A DNA stretch of 64,000 nucleotides from Adiantum capillus-veneris (lineage: Eukaryota > Streptophyta > Polypodiopsida > Polypodiales > Pteridaceae): NCBI GenBank assembly GCA_014529385.2, contig CM043960.1:116382043-116446042 (forward strand). The letters run 5' to 3'. The notes beneath the pieces were generated by a model, which made no database searches, was not told where the DNA came from, and saw nothing but the letters and a program-made list of their open reading frames with translations. A program made the position numbers and the translations under genes. Positions 8,895 to 20,848 of this stretch are shown here, in pieces (position 1 is the stretch's first letter; each line of letters starts with the position of its first letter).

Positions 8895-11800
8895 TGGGAC
8901 CCCAAGCGGCTATAACCATTGGCCAATGCATTCTTGTTGGAGGAGTGTTATGAGCCCAAAGGAAGATTTATATGCTTGCTTGATGCACCGGTCCCTCCTT
9001 CCATCGATTTGGACGATGATATCTTGGAGACATGGGATCCCTTGTGGTGAGTGACTAACAAGGAGTTTGAGTCCAAAATCAAAGACACTTGCAGGTGTGA
9101 CATGTGCGGCAAAATGTTATATACTTGGGATGGAAACCATAGACTAGTTGCTTGGAAAGGACCTCTTAAGGGGAGTAAGTTCTATTGATAATGATTTTAT
9201 TTACTTATGTGTTCTTAAATGTAGTTTTCATGTGTCCTCTTTGGTTTTAGGTGTCGCCTATGAGAAAGATATCAATCTGCATCCAAGAGTTTGAGTTGAA
9301 CTAGTGAAAGTAGGTTCTTTAAATGTGGTTGATATGTTGAGCATTGTTATACACATAAATAAGTAAGATCCTTTGATTCTATTTGCCTAAGCAATTAGCT
9401 TTAGAATCAAATTGTAACATTTTTTTCCTCGATCCCATGTAGATTGAACAAGACAAGATACGTTGAAACCTATGACACATACATGATGTGGATGGTGCGG
9501 GCAATGGGCCTTGCTTCAAAGGAGGCTATAATGGAGAAACTTGCGTGCGTAGTCTATAGATGGATGCAAGATGACATTAATAGGAGGGTAAGAAAGAAAT
9601 CATGTTACAATGTGCCCGTCGCTCTGATGTCATAGATTCTTCATCCTGTAAGTGGCATCAAAGAATTCAATCATTGTCAAAGAATAGAATCATCATTGGC
9701 ACCATGCGTGTAGGAAAAGTATACCCTTTTCCTAAAAAAGATTCCAGTACAAAAAAGTATTCTTTGAAACCGATGGTCCATCCCAAAAAATGACAAAACA
9801 TGCTTTGGCCATTGTTGATCCGGCCTTGGGAGATGATTGGTGGAGGTTGGTTGATTCAAACTCCTCTATTGGTATATGAGAATATGCTTGGAGTACAATT
9901 CAAAAAATATCCATATGGATGTCTGTGCAAGACATTGTGCACAATTGAGTGGACCAATCGTCCAAAGTGGTTGACAGAGGAATGAATGTATATGGGCTAG
10001 CCTGTGCGAACCTTATTGCTATAAACCTACATTCTTTGTGCAATGGCTTCTAGTGATGCAGTAGATGGGAAGAGTTTGGACATCCCTCACACTAATAAGT
10101 AGATAAACTCTCAACATTGTTGATCTCTAGCTAGGCAAAGATAATATTTCAAATATATGATTTTCAATTTGTATAAGAGAATCTGTTGTCTTTTGAGAGT
10201 GGTTATGAATTGAGGTTTTTTGGTCCTCATCAATTGTAAAAGAGGTCAAGAATGTATACAACACTATCCTGAGTACACATTTGAAATCAATGCCCGGTCT
10301 TGATCTTGAATCATTCCTCAAGGATGCTAAGATGCAACATAAGGGCAAGACCTTTGCTTATGAGCTAGGTCTTATGAAAAAGGATCACAATTAGAGGTGT
10401 GCATGACATTGGTGGACATAGGAAAAATATGTCTTTGTAGGTATGTACACTGTATAATTAAATTGGAAACAAGCATGTTAATTTTGTTTCTTACAATTCT
10501 CTGCCTTGTGTTAGATGGTTATGGAAGTCAAATTCAACATTAGAAGTGTCAAAAGCTTACAAAAAATGCTTGAGATTGAGAAATCAGATCATATTTTCAA
10601 CCCAAGGTAGATAGTACGAAACTTCAGGATCAAACTTTACCAACATTTGCCATTTTTCTTGGAGTATAATGAGGAGTACTTCCCTCCCTATGAGGAAAGG
10701 AGACACAATGACGATGTAAAGGATAGGGAAGAAAGAGCACATGGAGGCACACAAATGTCCACAATGGAAGAGTCTACTATGCAAATGCCTCAGGGAAAGT
10801 TATTTGCTAGAACATTTGAGGTAGCAAAGTTTCTAGTTTCAGTGGAACCTTTTTCCTATACCTTCATCTGAGTGACAGTTCAATTTTGTTGATTCACTTT
10901 TTTATTACTATTTGTGTGGTGTTCATGAAAAATGAGTAGAATGTCAGCAAAGGAAGTACTTGACTTTGCAATGAGTTTGGAAACAAAAATATTGCATGTC
11001 TCGTAGTTGCCATTAGTTACCTATCCATCATCCGGTAAGTGCCCTTCTTGAATGAAAGTTGTGTGGATCAAGATCTTTCTTGATCTATTTGAGGGTTTTG
11101 CAGATAATGATGGCGATCGTATTTAGATTGTGCATTTCAGTTTGAACAAGATAGAGGAGGACTTGTAGAATGCTTTGCTAATCACTCTACAACCACACAT
11201 AGTAGAGAAGTGCCTCCATTCCGTGATGGATCAATTGTCATGTCCAAAATGAACGCTTCTATTCTATTCTTTCCATCTAATAATCCTGTGTATGGGATCT
11301 TTGATTTTGATGTGCTAGATTGGAACACAATGGAAGTATGCTAGTTTGGACAACTTGCTTGACTTGCACTTAAAACAACTAATGACAAAGGCGTGCTTGT
11401 AGGTTTTTGCCAGCCAGATAACTATGGCATGGTTCGTGATATTGCTGCTACTTCTGGATGGCATGAAGACCACCTAGACGTAGTTGTTTGTAAGACACCA
11501 ATATGCAAGAAAGATAGTAGAACTGTGCGCACAATGTTGGTGTCACTAATGAGGAAAGAGCACACTAGGACATTAGAAGCCATTGACATACCATTAGACG
11601 ACACCTGGCTTGATTTGCTTAGAGGATGATGATTGGAGAAAAAATGAGGATGGGACACCTATGCGAGGTAACTCTAGAACCTTCTACCTAAAAATAATGT
11701 TTTTCTACTTGCTTTTACTTTTGTTTATTGTACAGGAGGTATAGAACATGGGAGTTGATTTGTTTGAAGGTTGCTCGCACAGTATACAAATGAGAATGAT

Positions 11801-12120
11801 GTTGTCGTGTAGTATGGAGGAGAATGTGGGGCGTTGGCTTTGTTGGGGAGCCACATGGGCCGTATGATGACAATATTCAAGAGCAACAAGGAGTTCTCCA
11901 CCAGACTATGCACCATTTTGGAAATGCAACCCCGTTGACTTAGAGAGATGCAAGAGTGAGATAAGAGGCATGCAGATGAGGTGGATCATTCCCTGAAGGC
12001 ATCATCTCTATTGGGGCCGCTTTCAAACATTGTGGAGCTAGATTCACATGCCCATGACTTAGAGTGGATATTTCATGATGCACCTTCATTGTGTAGACAA
12101 TGCTCTTTTTTGTAAACCAT
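8895..12120 (+). pseudogene. Multi-exon gene-like sequence of unknown family, copy A
   Basis: Several exon-like blocks are joined by canonical borders. About 8,895-9,174 includes LANAFLLEEC, TWDPLW and CDMCGKMLYTWD and ends at GTAAGT. Block 9,251-9,362 (GVAYEKDINLHPRV) follows a TTTTAG acceptor. Block 9,443-9,587 (LNKTRYVETYDTYMMW) ends at GTAAGA. Later blocks: 9,756-10,080 (MTKHALAIVDPAL), 10,225-10,440, 10,513-10,609 (SLQKMLEIEK), 10,620-10,830 (FFLEYNEEYFPPYEER), and 11,390-11,665 (VGFCQPDNYGMVRDIAATSG through LDDTWLDLLRG). The last block (11,735-12,120) contains PLSNIVELDSHAHDLEW. Phases of the first three blocks join correctly. Stops and frameshifts occur in several blocks, as in copy B. 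I do not recognise the protein; CDMCG could be part of a zinc-binding site. It is either an amplified host gene or the coding part of a DNA transposon. Confidence 0.6.
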
Positions 12121-12586
12121 TATGAACAATAGCTTTTAACATGCTTCTTGAATAGAGATATGCTTATTCTCAAGTGGTTTTCTCTTGTAATTAAGTGGTT
12201 TTTTTATTTTCTTGCTTTGATCTTGTAATTAAGTGGTTTTTTTCTTTTGTTGTAACCCTTTTCATGAACTATGCGAGAGATAAATATGAGTATATGTGTG
12301 CCAAAGAGTGAGAGAGAGATAGATAGATATATAGATTTCATTAGCATCCTTAGAGGTTAGATACGACCTATGGGACCAATAAAACATACATGGCTGGGCC
12401 TTTCATTAGAGGGGTACATGGCATACATGGCTGGGCCTCTTACTAGAGGGATACACGGAGAATCATGACTAATGTGGATACAACAAAATTTTGACAAATG
12501 TCACTTAGGTGGGGAGAGAAGGAGAATGTGGATTGGGAGTTTTTGGGGCCCAAAATTTCTCGATGATGGCCTTGCCGCCTCGGTAG

Positions 12587-12732
12587 CCTGGGGGATTCAC
12601 CATGGAAAACTTATCGCACCACGTAAGTGCAGGGGAGGGGGGTTTCTTTACCAGTTACATAAGCGTATAAGTTAGGGGCAGGCCCCCAATAATTTATCTC
12701 CGAAGCTTAAAAATAAGAGAGGGGGGTATCAT

Positions 12733-12787
<55 letters not shown>

Positions 12788-13359
12788 AAGAAAAGTGAAA
12801 AATGAGAGGAAGTTTTTGTGTTTCAAAATCATGGCTTCCCAAAAGAGTCTTCCCTCAAACTTGTGAGTCAATAGCTACAAAGATACATGCAAGAACTAAC
12901 AATGCTTTGTATCAATTGCTTCTTTTGTTATTATAGTTCATTTGTTGAGAGATGAAAGTTATAAAGAGTTTGTATAGAAGCAAATATACACGGAGAACCT
13001 CACACAACTTTATAACCTTGTTTTTTGAGTAATTTAGAGGGGTCAGAATGCTGATCAGGCACATAGTTTCAAATTCAAACTAAGACACACTGAGTATACA
13101 TTTAGTTATCAACAAAAGAGGTTCCTTAGTACGTTGCCAATCACTATGCTACACACTCTTTGACTAGTTTTACGGAGCTAGATCATGTGAGACCTAAATT
13201 TTATATGTAAGATAGGGGTATGATAGTTTTTTTCATTGATTGTCGTATAAGCATAGAAAGGGGGGTGATATTCCGTAATATGAGTCGTATATAGGGGTTT
13301 TATCAAAGTTGTCCGCTCGCACGTGGCGTTCCGTTTTGTATATAGAGAGAATCCCCGGG
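12587..13359. mobile_element. hAT-like non-autonomous insertion, 773 bp, 8-bp target duplication
   Basis: Absent from arm B, giving a clean empty-site comparison. It is flanked by CTCGGTAG at 12,579-12,586 and 13,360-13,367. The left end CCTGGGGGATTC and the reverse complement of the right end CCCGGGGATTC form short imperfect inverted ends. An 8-bp duplication is typical of hAT elements. No transposase is encoded. A GA array (12,737-12,784) lies inside. Confidence 0.65.
12737..12784. repeat. (GA)n microsatellite
   Basis: GA array inside the 773-bp insertion. Confidence 0.95.
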
Positions 13360-13534
13360 CTCGGTAGATGGCCCATTTACTGGCGGCTGCTTGGCAAGGC
13401 CTCGGTAGATGGCCTATTTATTGGCTGCTTGTGCTTCTCAAGCTATTTGAAGTTCTGGTTTCTTGACTTTGAGGTGGACGAGGGTCAAGGCTTCACTTAT
13501 CGATACTTTGGTGCCCTTAAGAAGTCATGCTTGC

Positions 13535-13535
<1 letters not shown>

Positions 13536-13629
<94 letters not shown>
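13536..13629. repeat. (GA)n microsatellite, ~94 bp
   Basis: In arm B one CT array (30,254-30,305) occupies this place. Here the array is interrupted by a LINE fragment and resumes at 14,494. Confidence 0.96.
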
Positions 13630-13630
<1 letters not shown>

Positions 13631-14480
13631 CTTCTATTATCTTCCTCGAAGGTCAAATATCGCCTATGGGACCAAATGAACATGTCACGTGGTGTGAGTG
13701 GAGGTCTTAAGTGACTCTTGATGCTCAAAAATGGCTGAAATGAGTGTCACAATAGAGAGTCCACATCGTGGTTGGGAGAGTAAAGTATGTAGGGAGAGCT
13801 GATGGCTGAATATAGGGGGAAAAGAGGACCTAATTTGGTCAAAAGATGAGCACTCAAGTAGTGTGTGGTACTCACTCTCTCGCACTTGATGAGGGCATAC
13901 GGTGCAAAGTCGATGAGACTCCTCGCCAGTGCCCCAACGTCCTATCTCGCAGCATAGAGAATGGGAGCTAAGACAAATGGAGGCAATGGTGCGGATCGTA
14001 CTCAATGGGATGGTCTCAAGGATGTAGGGATGGGTTCGGTGACCTCATTTGGAGAAGAAGAGAGATTTGTAGTTTGGGGCAATGTGTGTGGTGTAATGGC
14101 TGAAGCGAGAACCTCCGGATTTGTCCCAAGCCGTGATACCTTGGCATTGTAAGAAGGCCTCATTAACTTGGGAGTCAATCGATGCATCCTTGACCAAGTG
14201 ACATGCATCCCATCTTCTAAACCATTTCTTGATGTCAATCATCCACCCGAACTTAGTATTTTGCTCTTGCATGTCTTTTGGACCTTTTGACTTGCTTCAT
14301 ATGTGATTCTAGGAAGTCAATACAAAGGGCTACGTTGTGTCTTAAGCATGTACTCCACAACCCTTTGCATGCCCAAGACCTCAATGGGAAGCGATCCGGA
14401 CTCAAGAAGTAAGAGCATGTAGGGTGTTTGTGCCTTGACTTGGAGAAAGTTGGTCAGAAAACGCTTTTGGGGGGGGGGGC
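13630..14480 (-). mobile_element. LINE 3'-end fragment (C-terminal zinc region)
   Basis: On the minus strand it reads a LINE C-terminal segment with LCTVCPHQVRESEYHTLLEC, a C-x2-C...H-x4-C zinc knuckle followed by SSFDQIR. Upstream blocks DIKKWFRRWDACHL and NEAFLQC match the minus-strand LINE at 57.0-57.8 kb in the same order and orientation. Frameshifts are present. It is absent from arm B, so it was inserted after the arms were duplicated. A poly-G tract (14,468-14,479) marks its right edge. Confidence 0.75.
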
Positions 14481-14491
14481 ACAGAGAGAGT

Positions 14492-14493
<2 letters not shown>

Positions 14494-14552
<59 letters not shown>
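14494..14552. repeat. (GA)n microsatellite
   Basis: Second half of the GA tract split by the LINE fragment. The flank TTACATGGAGTAGGTGATGA matches arm B beside its single CT array. Confidence 0.96.
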
Positions 14553-14554
<2 letters not shown>

Positions 14555-15329
14555 ACATGGAGTAGGTGATGAGTGGCTATCACTCGTTTGGTATTTTTGC
14601 AAAAAATCAAAGAGTCTAGCACGAAATTAATGGAGATGGATTTTTTAATAAGTTGCCAATGGGTCCATTCTCCATATGAAGATTGCTCCAAGGCTCCCTC
14701 AGTTCCCCTACTCACCTAGTTTATGCCAGTGCCTTCTCATACTTCAGCTTAAATGCAAGAGTTACCCATATGATATGTCAGTCTTTATCCATTGACTGGA
14801 AAGATGCTTGAGAATGTCATTGGAAGGTTTCTTAATATACTGTGCTTTGGCATCCTTGTTTTCTTTATTTGATATGGCTATTGCAACCTATGGGGGTGGA
14901 TCTACAAAAATCCGGGTCTTTCTTTTCGTGTAAACTTGCATTAGATCTTGGGAGCCACCATCCTTTTTCATTTATTGAAATCTTAACATTTTGGATGCAT
15001 AAATTGGGTGTTGGACATCGATAATCAAGAACTTGTATTCAACAAGTCTTTCTTCTTCTGGCTCAATACGTGTCATTGGAACATTAGACTTTTGGTCACA
15101 ATCATTTATAGGAATTAGATAAGCACATGATGAGGTATCATTTACACTTGCTCTAAAGAAGAGAATATAATTTTAAACTTAATCAGGCTTTAGTTGATGA
15201 CAATTATATTGATCAAGAGCAAGAAAATAATTAGTGATGGGAATCCCGTAGTCCTTATACTTAAAAGTAAAATATGCAAAATGTTTTTTCATGCCTCATG
15301 TAGCACACTTCTTTGCTTTTTAGACTTTT

Positions 15330-15888
15330 CTCTTTAAGTGTTTAAGCTCCACAAACCTTAATGAGAGTTGACTAATTGTGTCCTTTAATCTCAAAATGGC
15401 CCTATCTACATCTACAACACCAACTGCTACACCCCTTGTCTTTTTGGTTGTGTTCTTCTTGGTTGATTCTTATCCTTCTTTTGCTTGCCTTTTAAAGCAA
15501 TATTAATTGCATCTTGTAACCTATTTGTAGTGATATTGGATGAATTCTTATTAACATCCCAACCTCATGAAAACATGGTCTCTTCCTGGTCTTTGACTAT
15601 TTTTTCAATGCCATAGGAATTTGCCAATAGGTGGTACTCAAAATTTCTAGGTATCTTACTCTTAATGCATTCAAGGGCAAGATGTCCTTGAGCCGTTGAA
15701 ACACTTGTAGAGACTACTTGCCCTAGATCATCAAATCTATTTTTACCTTTTTCACTAGTGACAAAGATGTGCATTTTATGAAATTGTGCACCTTGCACTC
15801 CATAAACATCTAAGTAACAGTTTCTCTTATTGTTACTTGCAAAGTCAACATTAACATGAACCATCACAAATTTTCCTTTCTGAACCAT
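15330..15888 (-). pseudogene. Unrecognised reading frame in arm A (MVQKGK family)
   Basis: The minus frame 15,888-15,565 starts MVQKGKFVMVHVNVDF and continues NYLYDVYG-like, KMHIFVTSEKGKNRF, LALECIKS, EYHLLANSYGIEKIV and DQEETMFS, then a stop. Beyond the stop GWDVNKNSSNITTNRLQDAI continues, so the original protein was longer. The inverted copy is at 28,905-29,460 with further stops. Similar tails occur in some domesticated-transposase proteins, but I cannot assign a family. Confidence 0.5.
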
Positions 15889-16394
15889 GTTTTCTCTAAA
15901 TCACAGAAAACACAAACAACTAGTTATAATGGCATATCGAATGCAATAACTTTTTGAAAACGTATAAAAACTTACTTAACACATAAAATTTTATTTACAC
16001 TTTCTATTCCGCAAAACGTGTTGGCAGATTTTGGGAATTGCTTTTGGACCAGATGCTTTTGAGTTTGAAGGTTTTTCATGTAAACTGCTTTTGGGGTCTA
16101 GGGCTTTTAAATATGAGGCCATGGGCTCATTCTTTGGCATGCTTCCTGGAGAAGGTGCAGAGTCTCGAGTGCCGGCTTGTAGTGAGTTGATGCAATATAA
16201 AGAAATACCGAAAGGGACGCATGTTGCGTGTTCTCTCTCTCTCTCTCTCAAATTTTAAATTTTTTAATTAATCATTTATTCAATATAGGCATTCTATAAC
16301 CACAATAGGTATGTTCTATGAGTCATTTAAAACAAGTTTTCAAGGTAGTGCATCTTGAATCCTTTACAATTAGCCATTTAAAACATGTTTTCAG

Positions 16395-16659
16395 GATTTT
16401 ATGCATCTTAGATTCACCACTTGGCCATTCTTAAAATTTTGTGGATGCATGAATGCATTCCTCAATTATCAACTTGTCAATCTAAATAATCTATGGAGTA
16501 ATGGATGCATCTAAGATATACACCACTTCAAAATCTTAAACAAATTGTGTGTGATAGGTAGAACCTAGATCCACCACTTGGTCATTCTCCTCAAGTCGTG
16601 AAGGTGGGTGCATTGAAGATTCACCACTTGGCCATTCTAACCAAGTCTTGGAAGGTGGA
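16395..16659. repeat. Dispersed short repeat block (GATTCACCACTTGGCCATTC)
   Basis: The 20-mer or close variants occur near 16,410, 16,568, 16,617 and 16,731, separated by related AT-rich spacers with GTGGATGCA and AAGGTGGATGCA. This looks like an irregular tandem array adjoining the copia LTR. No gene. Confidence 0.55.
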
Positions 16660-17022
16660 TGCAATGGTGGGTCTCTTGTAAATCCACAAACTTACAATTT
16701 GGAGCAAAGTGTGTGGGATAGAAAGACCCAAGATTCACCACTTGTTCATTGAAATCGAAGGGGAGGAGCCAGGAGCATAGTGGAAGAGGACGAGGAATTG
16801 CGCACACACACTCACACACTCATCACCATAGCCACACACACAGGTTGGAGGGGGAGAGCCAGCACGTACTGTGTACCCCCTTTCTTTCTTCTCTATCTTC
16901 TATATTAAGGCACAATACACATTGTACTTAGTGTTAGTGGCTCACACAAGTGTATAGTTGTACACTTAGGGTTAGTAACAATTAGTGATGGGTGGTCGGC
17001 CACATGGCCATTAAACCTAACA
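16660..17022 (-). repeat. 3' LTR of copia element 1 (~363 bp)
   Basis: On the plus strand it runs TGCAATGG...CCTAACA. It is followed at 17,023 by a polypurine tract on the minus strand (CATCAAGTGGGACAATG), the normal copia PPT. The first about 65 bp match the sequence directly next to the primer-binding site at 21,783. Confidence 0.6.
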
Positions 17023-17113
17023 TTGTCCCACTTGATGGCCAATGTGGGGGACCATAAGAATGGGAGAGAACAACTCTTCACCCAATCTCCATCAACTCAC
17101 AATAGTGCTGAAA

Positions 17114-18364
17114 CTAATGACTGGAGAGACTTTTAGTGAGTGCATCCGCTGTGTTCTCTGACGTAGGAATTTTCACTAAATCAAGGATCTTGTTTTCCAG
17201 GCATTCATGACTGAAGTGATAACACACATCAATGTGTTTTGTTCTCGAATGAAACTGGATTGTTAGCCAAGGCAATAGCACTCTGACTGTCACAATGAAG
17301 AACTGGTGTACGCTGCTCCAATCCAAGATCTTTCACTAGTCAAGCAAGCCAAATAGCTTCTTTGCATGCCTCACTCAATGAAACATACTCTTCCTCTGTG
17401 GTAGAAATGGATGTATTGTGTTAAAGAACGGATCTCCAAGAAATAGCAGAACCAACAAATGCGTAAATCCAACCTGTTGTTGATTTACGATTGTCAACAC
17501 AGCCTGCATAATCATTGTCTACAAATACCTGAATGGATGACTCTCCATAACCATATCATAATTGTCTATCTGCAATGCCACTCAAGTATCTGAGAATCAA
17601 CTTGACAACATCCCAATGCTTTGTACCAGGGTTAGACATAAATTTACTGACAACTCCCACTGCATGTGCAATGTTAGGTCTTGTAGCCACCATGGCATAC
17701 ATGAGACTACCACAAGCTGAAGCATAAGGAACCTTAGCCATTGCAGCTTTTTCCTCAACATATTTGGGATAGTCTTTCTTTATAAGTTTCAAATATTCAA
17801 GCAATGGAGTACTCAAAGCATTCCCCTTCTGCATGTTGAAACGATCAAGAACCTTGTGCACATACTCTTTTTGCGAAAGGTACAACAACCTCTTCTTACG
17901 GTCACGAGTAATGCGCATACCCAAAATGTGATTGGATTCACCCAAATCTTTCATGTCAAATTGGCTTTTCAGCTTGGTTTCAGGTTAGCAATGTCCTTCT
18001 TGGAATGACCATCAATAAGCATGTGATCTACATAAAGGATGAGCATAATAAGTTGTCCATTGGGTTGACTTTTCAAGTAAAGACATGGATCCTCATTACT
18101 ACGCTTATAGCCTAGGGAACACATAAATCCATCAAACTTTTGATACCATTGTTTGGATGATTGCTTCAAGCCATAGAGACTTTTCAAAAGCTTATAGACC
18201 AAATGTTCCTTGACCTTTAGCACAAACCCTTTAGGTTGCTGCATATAAATCTCTTCCTCAAGATCACCATGTAAGAAAGCTATAATGACATCCATTTGAT
18301 CAAGCTCCATATCTTTAGTGGCAACCAAAGCAAGCAACATTCTCAATGTGGTCATCTTAACCAC
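17114..18364 (-). pseudogene. Copia 1 reverse transcriptase and RNase H region
   Basis: RT blocks: ELDQMDVIIAFLHGDLEEEI, IYMQQPKGF, SLYGLKQSSKQWYQKFD, and LILYVDHMLI where YVDD is expected. So the second catalytic Asp is His. After a frame break come MKDLGESNHILGMRITRDR, KVPYASACGSLMYAM and NPGTKHWDVVKLILRYL. The RNase H part is heavily disrupted, ending NTADALTKSLSSH near 17,117. Not functional. Confidence 0.85.
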
Positions 18365-20022
18365 TGGAGAAAAGATTTCCTGGAAATCAACACCATATTA
18401 TTTCTTGAAAGCTTTGGCCACTAAACAAGCCTTGTAATTATCAAAATTCTTCTTGTAAACCCATTTACAAGGCACCGCTTTCCTACCTTTTGGCAATGGA
18501 ACAAGATCCCATGTTTTTTCTTTGCAATAATGGACATCTTCCTCTTCATAACATGTTCCCAATGAACCTTATCATTCCCTAGCATAGCCTCTTTGTAACA
18601 AGAAGACTCACCACTATCTGTCAACAAAAAAAAATCCACGCCTGGAACAAAACGTTCTGGCGGATGTGAGACTCTCTGAGGTCTCCACGGCTGATCAGAA
18701 CTTGTACTAGCCTGTGTAGTAATTGGCTCAAGAGCTGTCTGGATAGGAGGTGATACATTGAAAAATGTCTCTTTTCAAAATTCAACCTCTTTCATTGGCT
18801 GTCTATGCATCTTAGTGTCTTTAAAAACAACATCACTGATATGGATCCCTGATCGACTTTCTGGATCCCATAAACGATAGCCAAATTGACCATCTACACC
18901 ATAGCCAATGAAGATTCATTTCTTGGACTTAGGATCTAGCTTAGCACGCAACTCCTTGGGTACATGTGCATAAGCTTCACAGCCAAATGTGCGAGTTTTT
19001 TATAAGACAATTTATGACTTGACCATAACTCCAAAGGTACACAAAACTATAATGAAGCATGTGGTGATCTATTGATTAAGTACACGGCTATGTATAATGC
19101 TTCAGCCCAGAACGCTTGCGGTAAATTATCCTATGTTGGCATAGACATAATATGCATTGGATGGTCCTATTGATTTGTTCTGGAACACCATTTTATGCAG
19201 GGGTATAAGGAGTTTTAAATCACGCTTAACATATTCTCCACCATAGTCTGAGCGCAAGGCTTTCAACTTATGTTCAGACTAAGTTTCAAACTAGATAAGA
19301 ACTTCTTGAAGCAAGAAAAGGTCTCATCTTTAGACTTCATGGTGTAGACCGAAACATGTCGTGTTGCATCGTCAATGAATGTAACATGATAGGAGGCACC
19401 ACCATGGGATTTAGAAGGCATATCCCATATAAATCATTGTGCACAAGCTCTAAGGGTTTTCTTTATTTGTCAAAAGAAGGTGTACGATGTGTCCGTGTTT
19501 TCTTTCCATATTGACAGTGCTCACAAAAGGGAAATTTTGAAAATGACAAAGATGGTAAGTAGCCCAAACAATAGAGTGTCTCCATTCCCTTCTTTGACAT
19601 ATGTCCAAACTGGCTATGCCACAAAGCAACAGTTGGCAGCTCGGTTATAGAAAAAACGGTTGGCAGCTCGGTTATAGAAAAAACACTGTTTTTATCAGAA
19701 CATAAAGAGGATAAAGTGAACCAACTTTAGAACCATGGCTATAATAAGATGACCCTTCGGAACACAACAAGACTGCTGATGAAAAGTGACTTAGTAACCC
19801 AAGTCATCAAGACGTCCAACCGAAATTAGATTGCGTGTCAAGGCTGGAACATGACACACATTATGGATGATAAACTTCACCCCATTTTCCATAACCATGG
19901 CTATATCACCTACGCCAACAATGTCACAAGAGTAATTGTCACCAAGTGTAATAGAGCCAATGATTTCCTCGTATGTAGTAAACCAATGCCTATGAGGTGT
20001 GACATGATTCAAAGCACCCTAA

Positions 20023-20848
20023 TCAAGAATCCATGTATGGGATACCACCACTAACAAGGAGTTCAGCTAGCATAAAACTCTGCAAAGATAGAGTTTCATG
20101 TGCATCACAAAAGACATTATTACTTTCAATCAACATATTAATGTCTTGCACATCATTGTCATCTTGAACTATGTTCAATTCTGCAATCTTGACTGAACTC
20201 TTTGGTTTCTCCTCTTTATCATCATGATATTTGCCTTTACCTTTGCCCTTCTCTTTGTCACGCTTCCAAGCATAACAATCCTTCTTTATGTGACCAAACT
20301 TATACAATAATGGCATTGAACATTGCACCGACCGCGAGACTTTGATCTACCCTTTGATGCATCTCTATTGCCCTCTTTCTTGGACTCACATTGTGAAGAA
20401 CGACCCTTATGTTGCTTATCATCCCTTTGCGCATAATGATCTTTGTCATGATGCGAGCATCAAAATCATTGATATGGCTGGCAACATTAACTGACTCCTT
20501 CATACAAAGGTTGAAAAGTTTTTGCATTAGGAAAACCTTATTGCTAGCCGTATCCTTTTATGTATGTGTCGCATAATTTTTTCCATAAAGCATGAGCAGT
20601 CTCGCATTCTAACACTGAAAGTACACCGACTCACCAAGGTGCAGTCTAATCGTAGACCTACATAGCTCATCAAGCTCCTCCTACTGAAACTGAGTCTTGT
20701 GCATATCTTCAGTTCTAGCCGCATAGGCAATATGCAACATTTGCTTCTTTTGGACAAGCACATCATGCATTTGGTTCTTCCAAAGCTGAAAATTAGTGCC
20801 ATCAAACTTCTTTATGTCATTAATGTCACAATCTTTGCTAGTAGACAT
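20023..20848 (-). pseudogene. Copia 1 gag and start of protease
   Basis: Starts MSTSKDCDINDIKKFDG at 20,848, followed by NFQLWKNQMHDVL, the copia gag N-terminus, with frame breaks. NLCMKESVNVASHINDFDA and a zinc-knuckle remnant (YKFGHIKKDC) follow, then Lys-rich sequence. Downstream (to 19,791) NHVTPHRHWFTTYEE and HNVCHVPALTRNLISVGRL are protease/pre-integrase motifs. Confidence 0.8.

Larger units (their letters stand above)
8895..16394 (+). repeat. Arm A of a large inverted repeat (~5.5 kb without insertions)
   Basis: Starts near GGGACCCCAAGCGGC and ends near CAATTAGCCATTTAAAAC. The same content in the same order is found inverted at 28,625-48,386 (arm B). Shared blocks include the multi-exon gene (8,895-12,120), the segment with AACATACATGGCTG, the exon-like block starting MWIQQN at 12,472, the GA array, and the reading frame starting MVQKGK. 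Arm A carries its own insertions: 12,587-13,359, about 13,630-14,493, and about 16,003-16,247. Confidence 0.8.

Noticed and set aside
16749-16931. His/Thr-rich 60-aa frame with HTHSHTHHHSHTH
   Set aside because: Produced by a CA-rich tract inside the copia 1 LTR.
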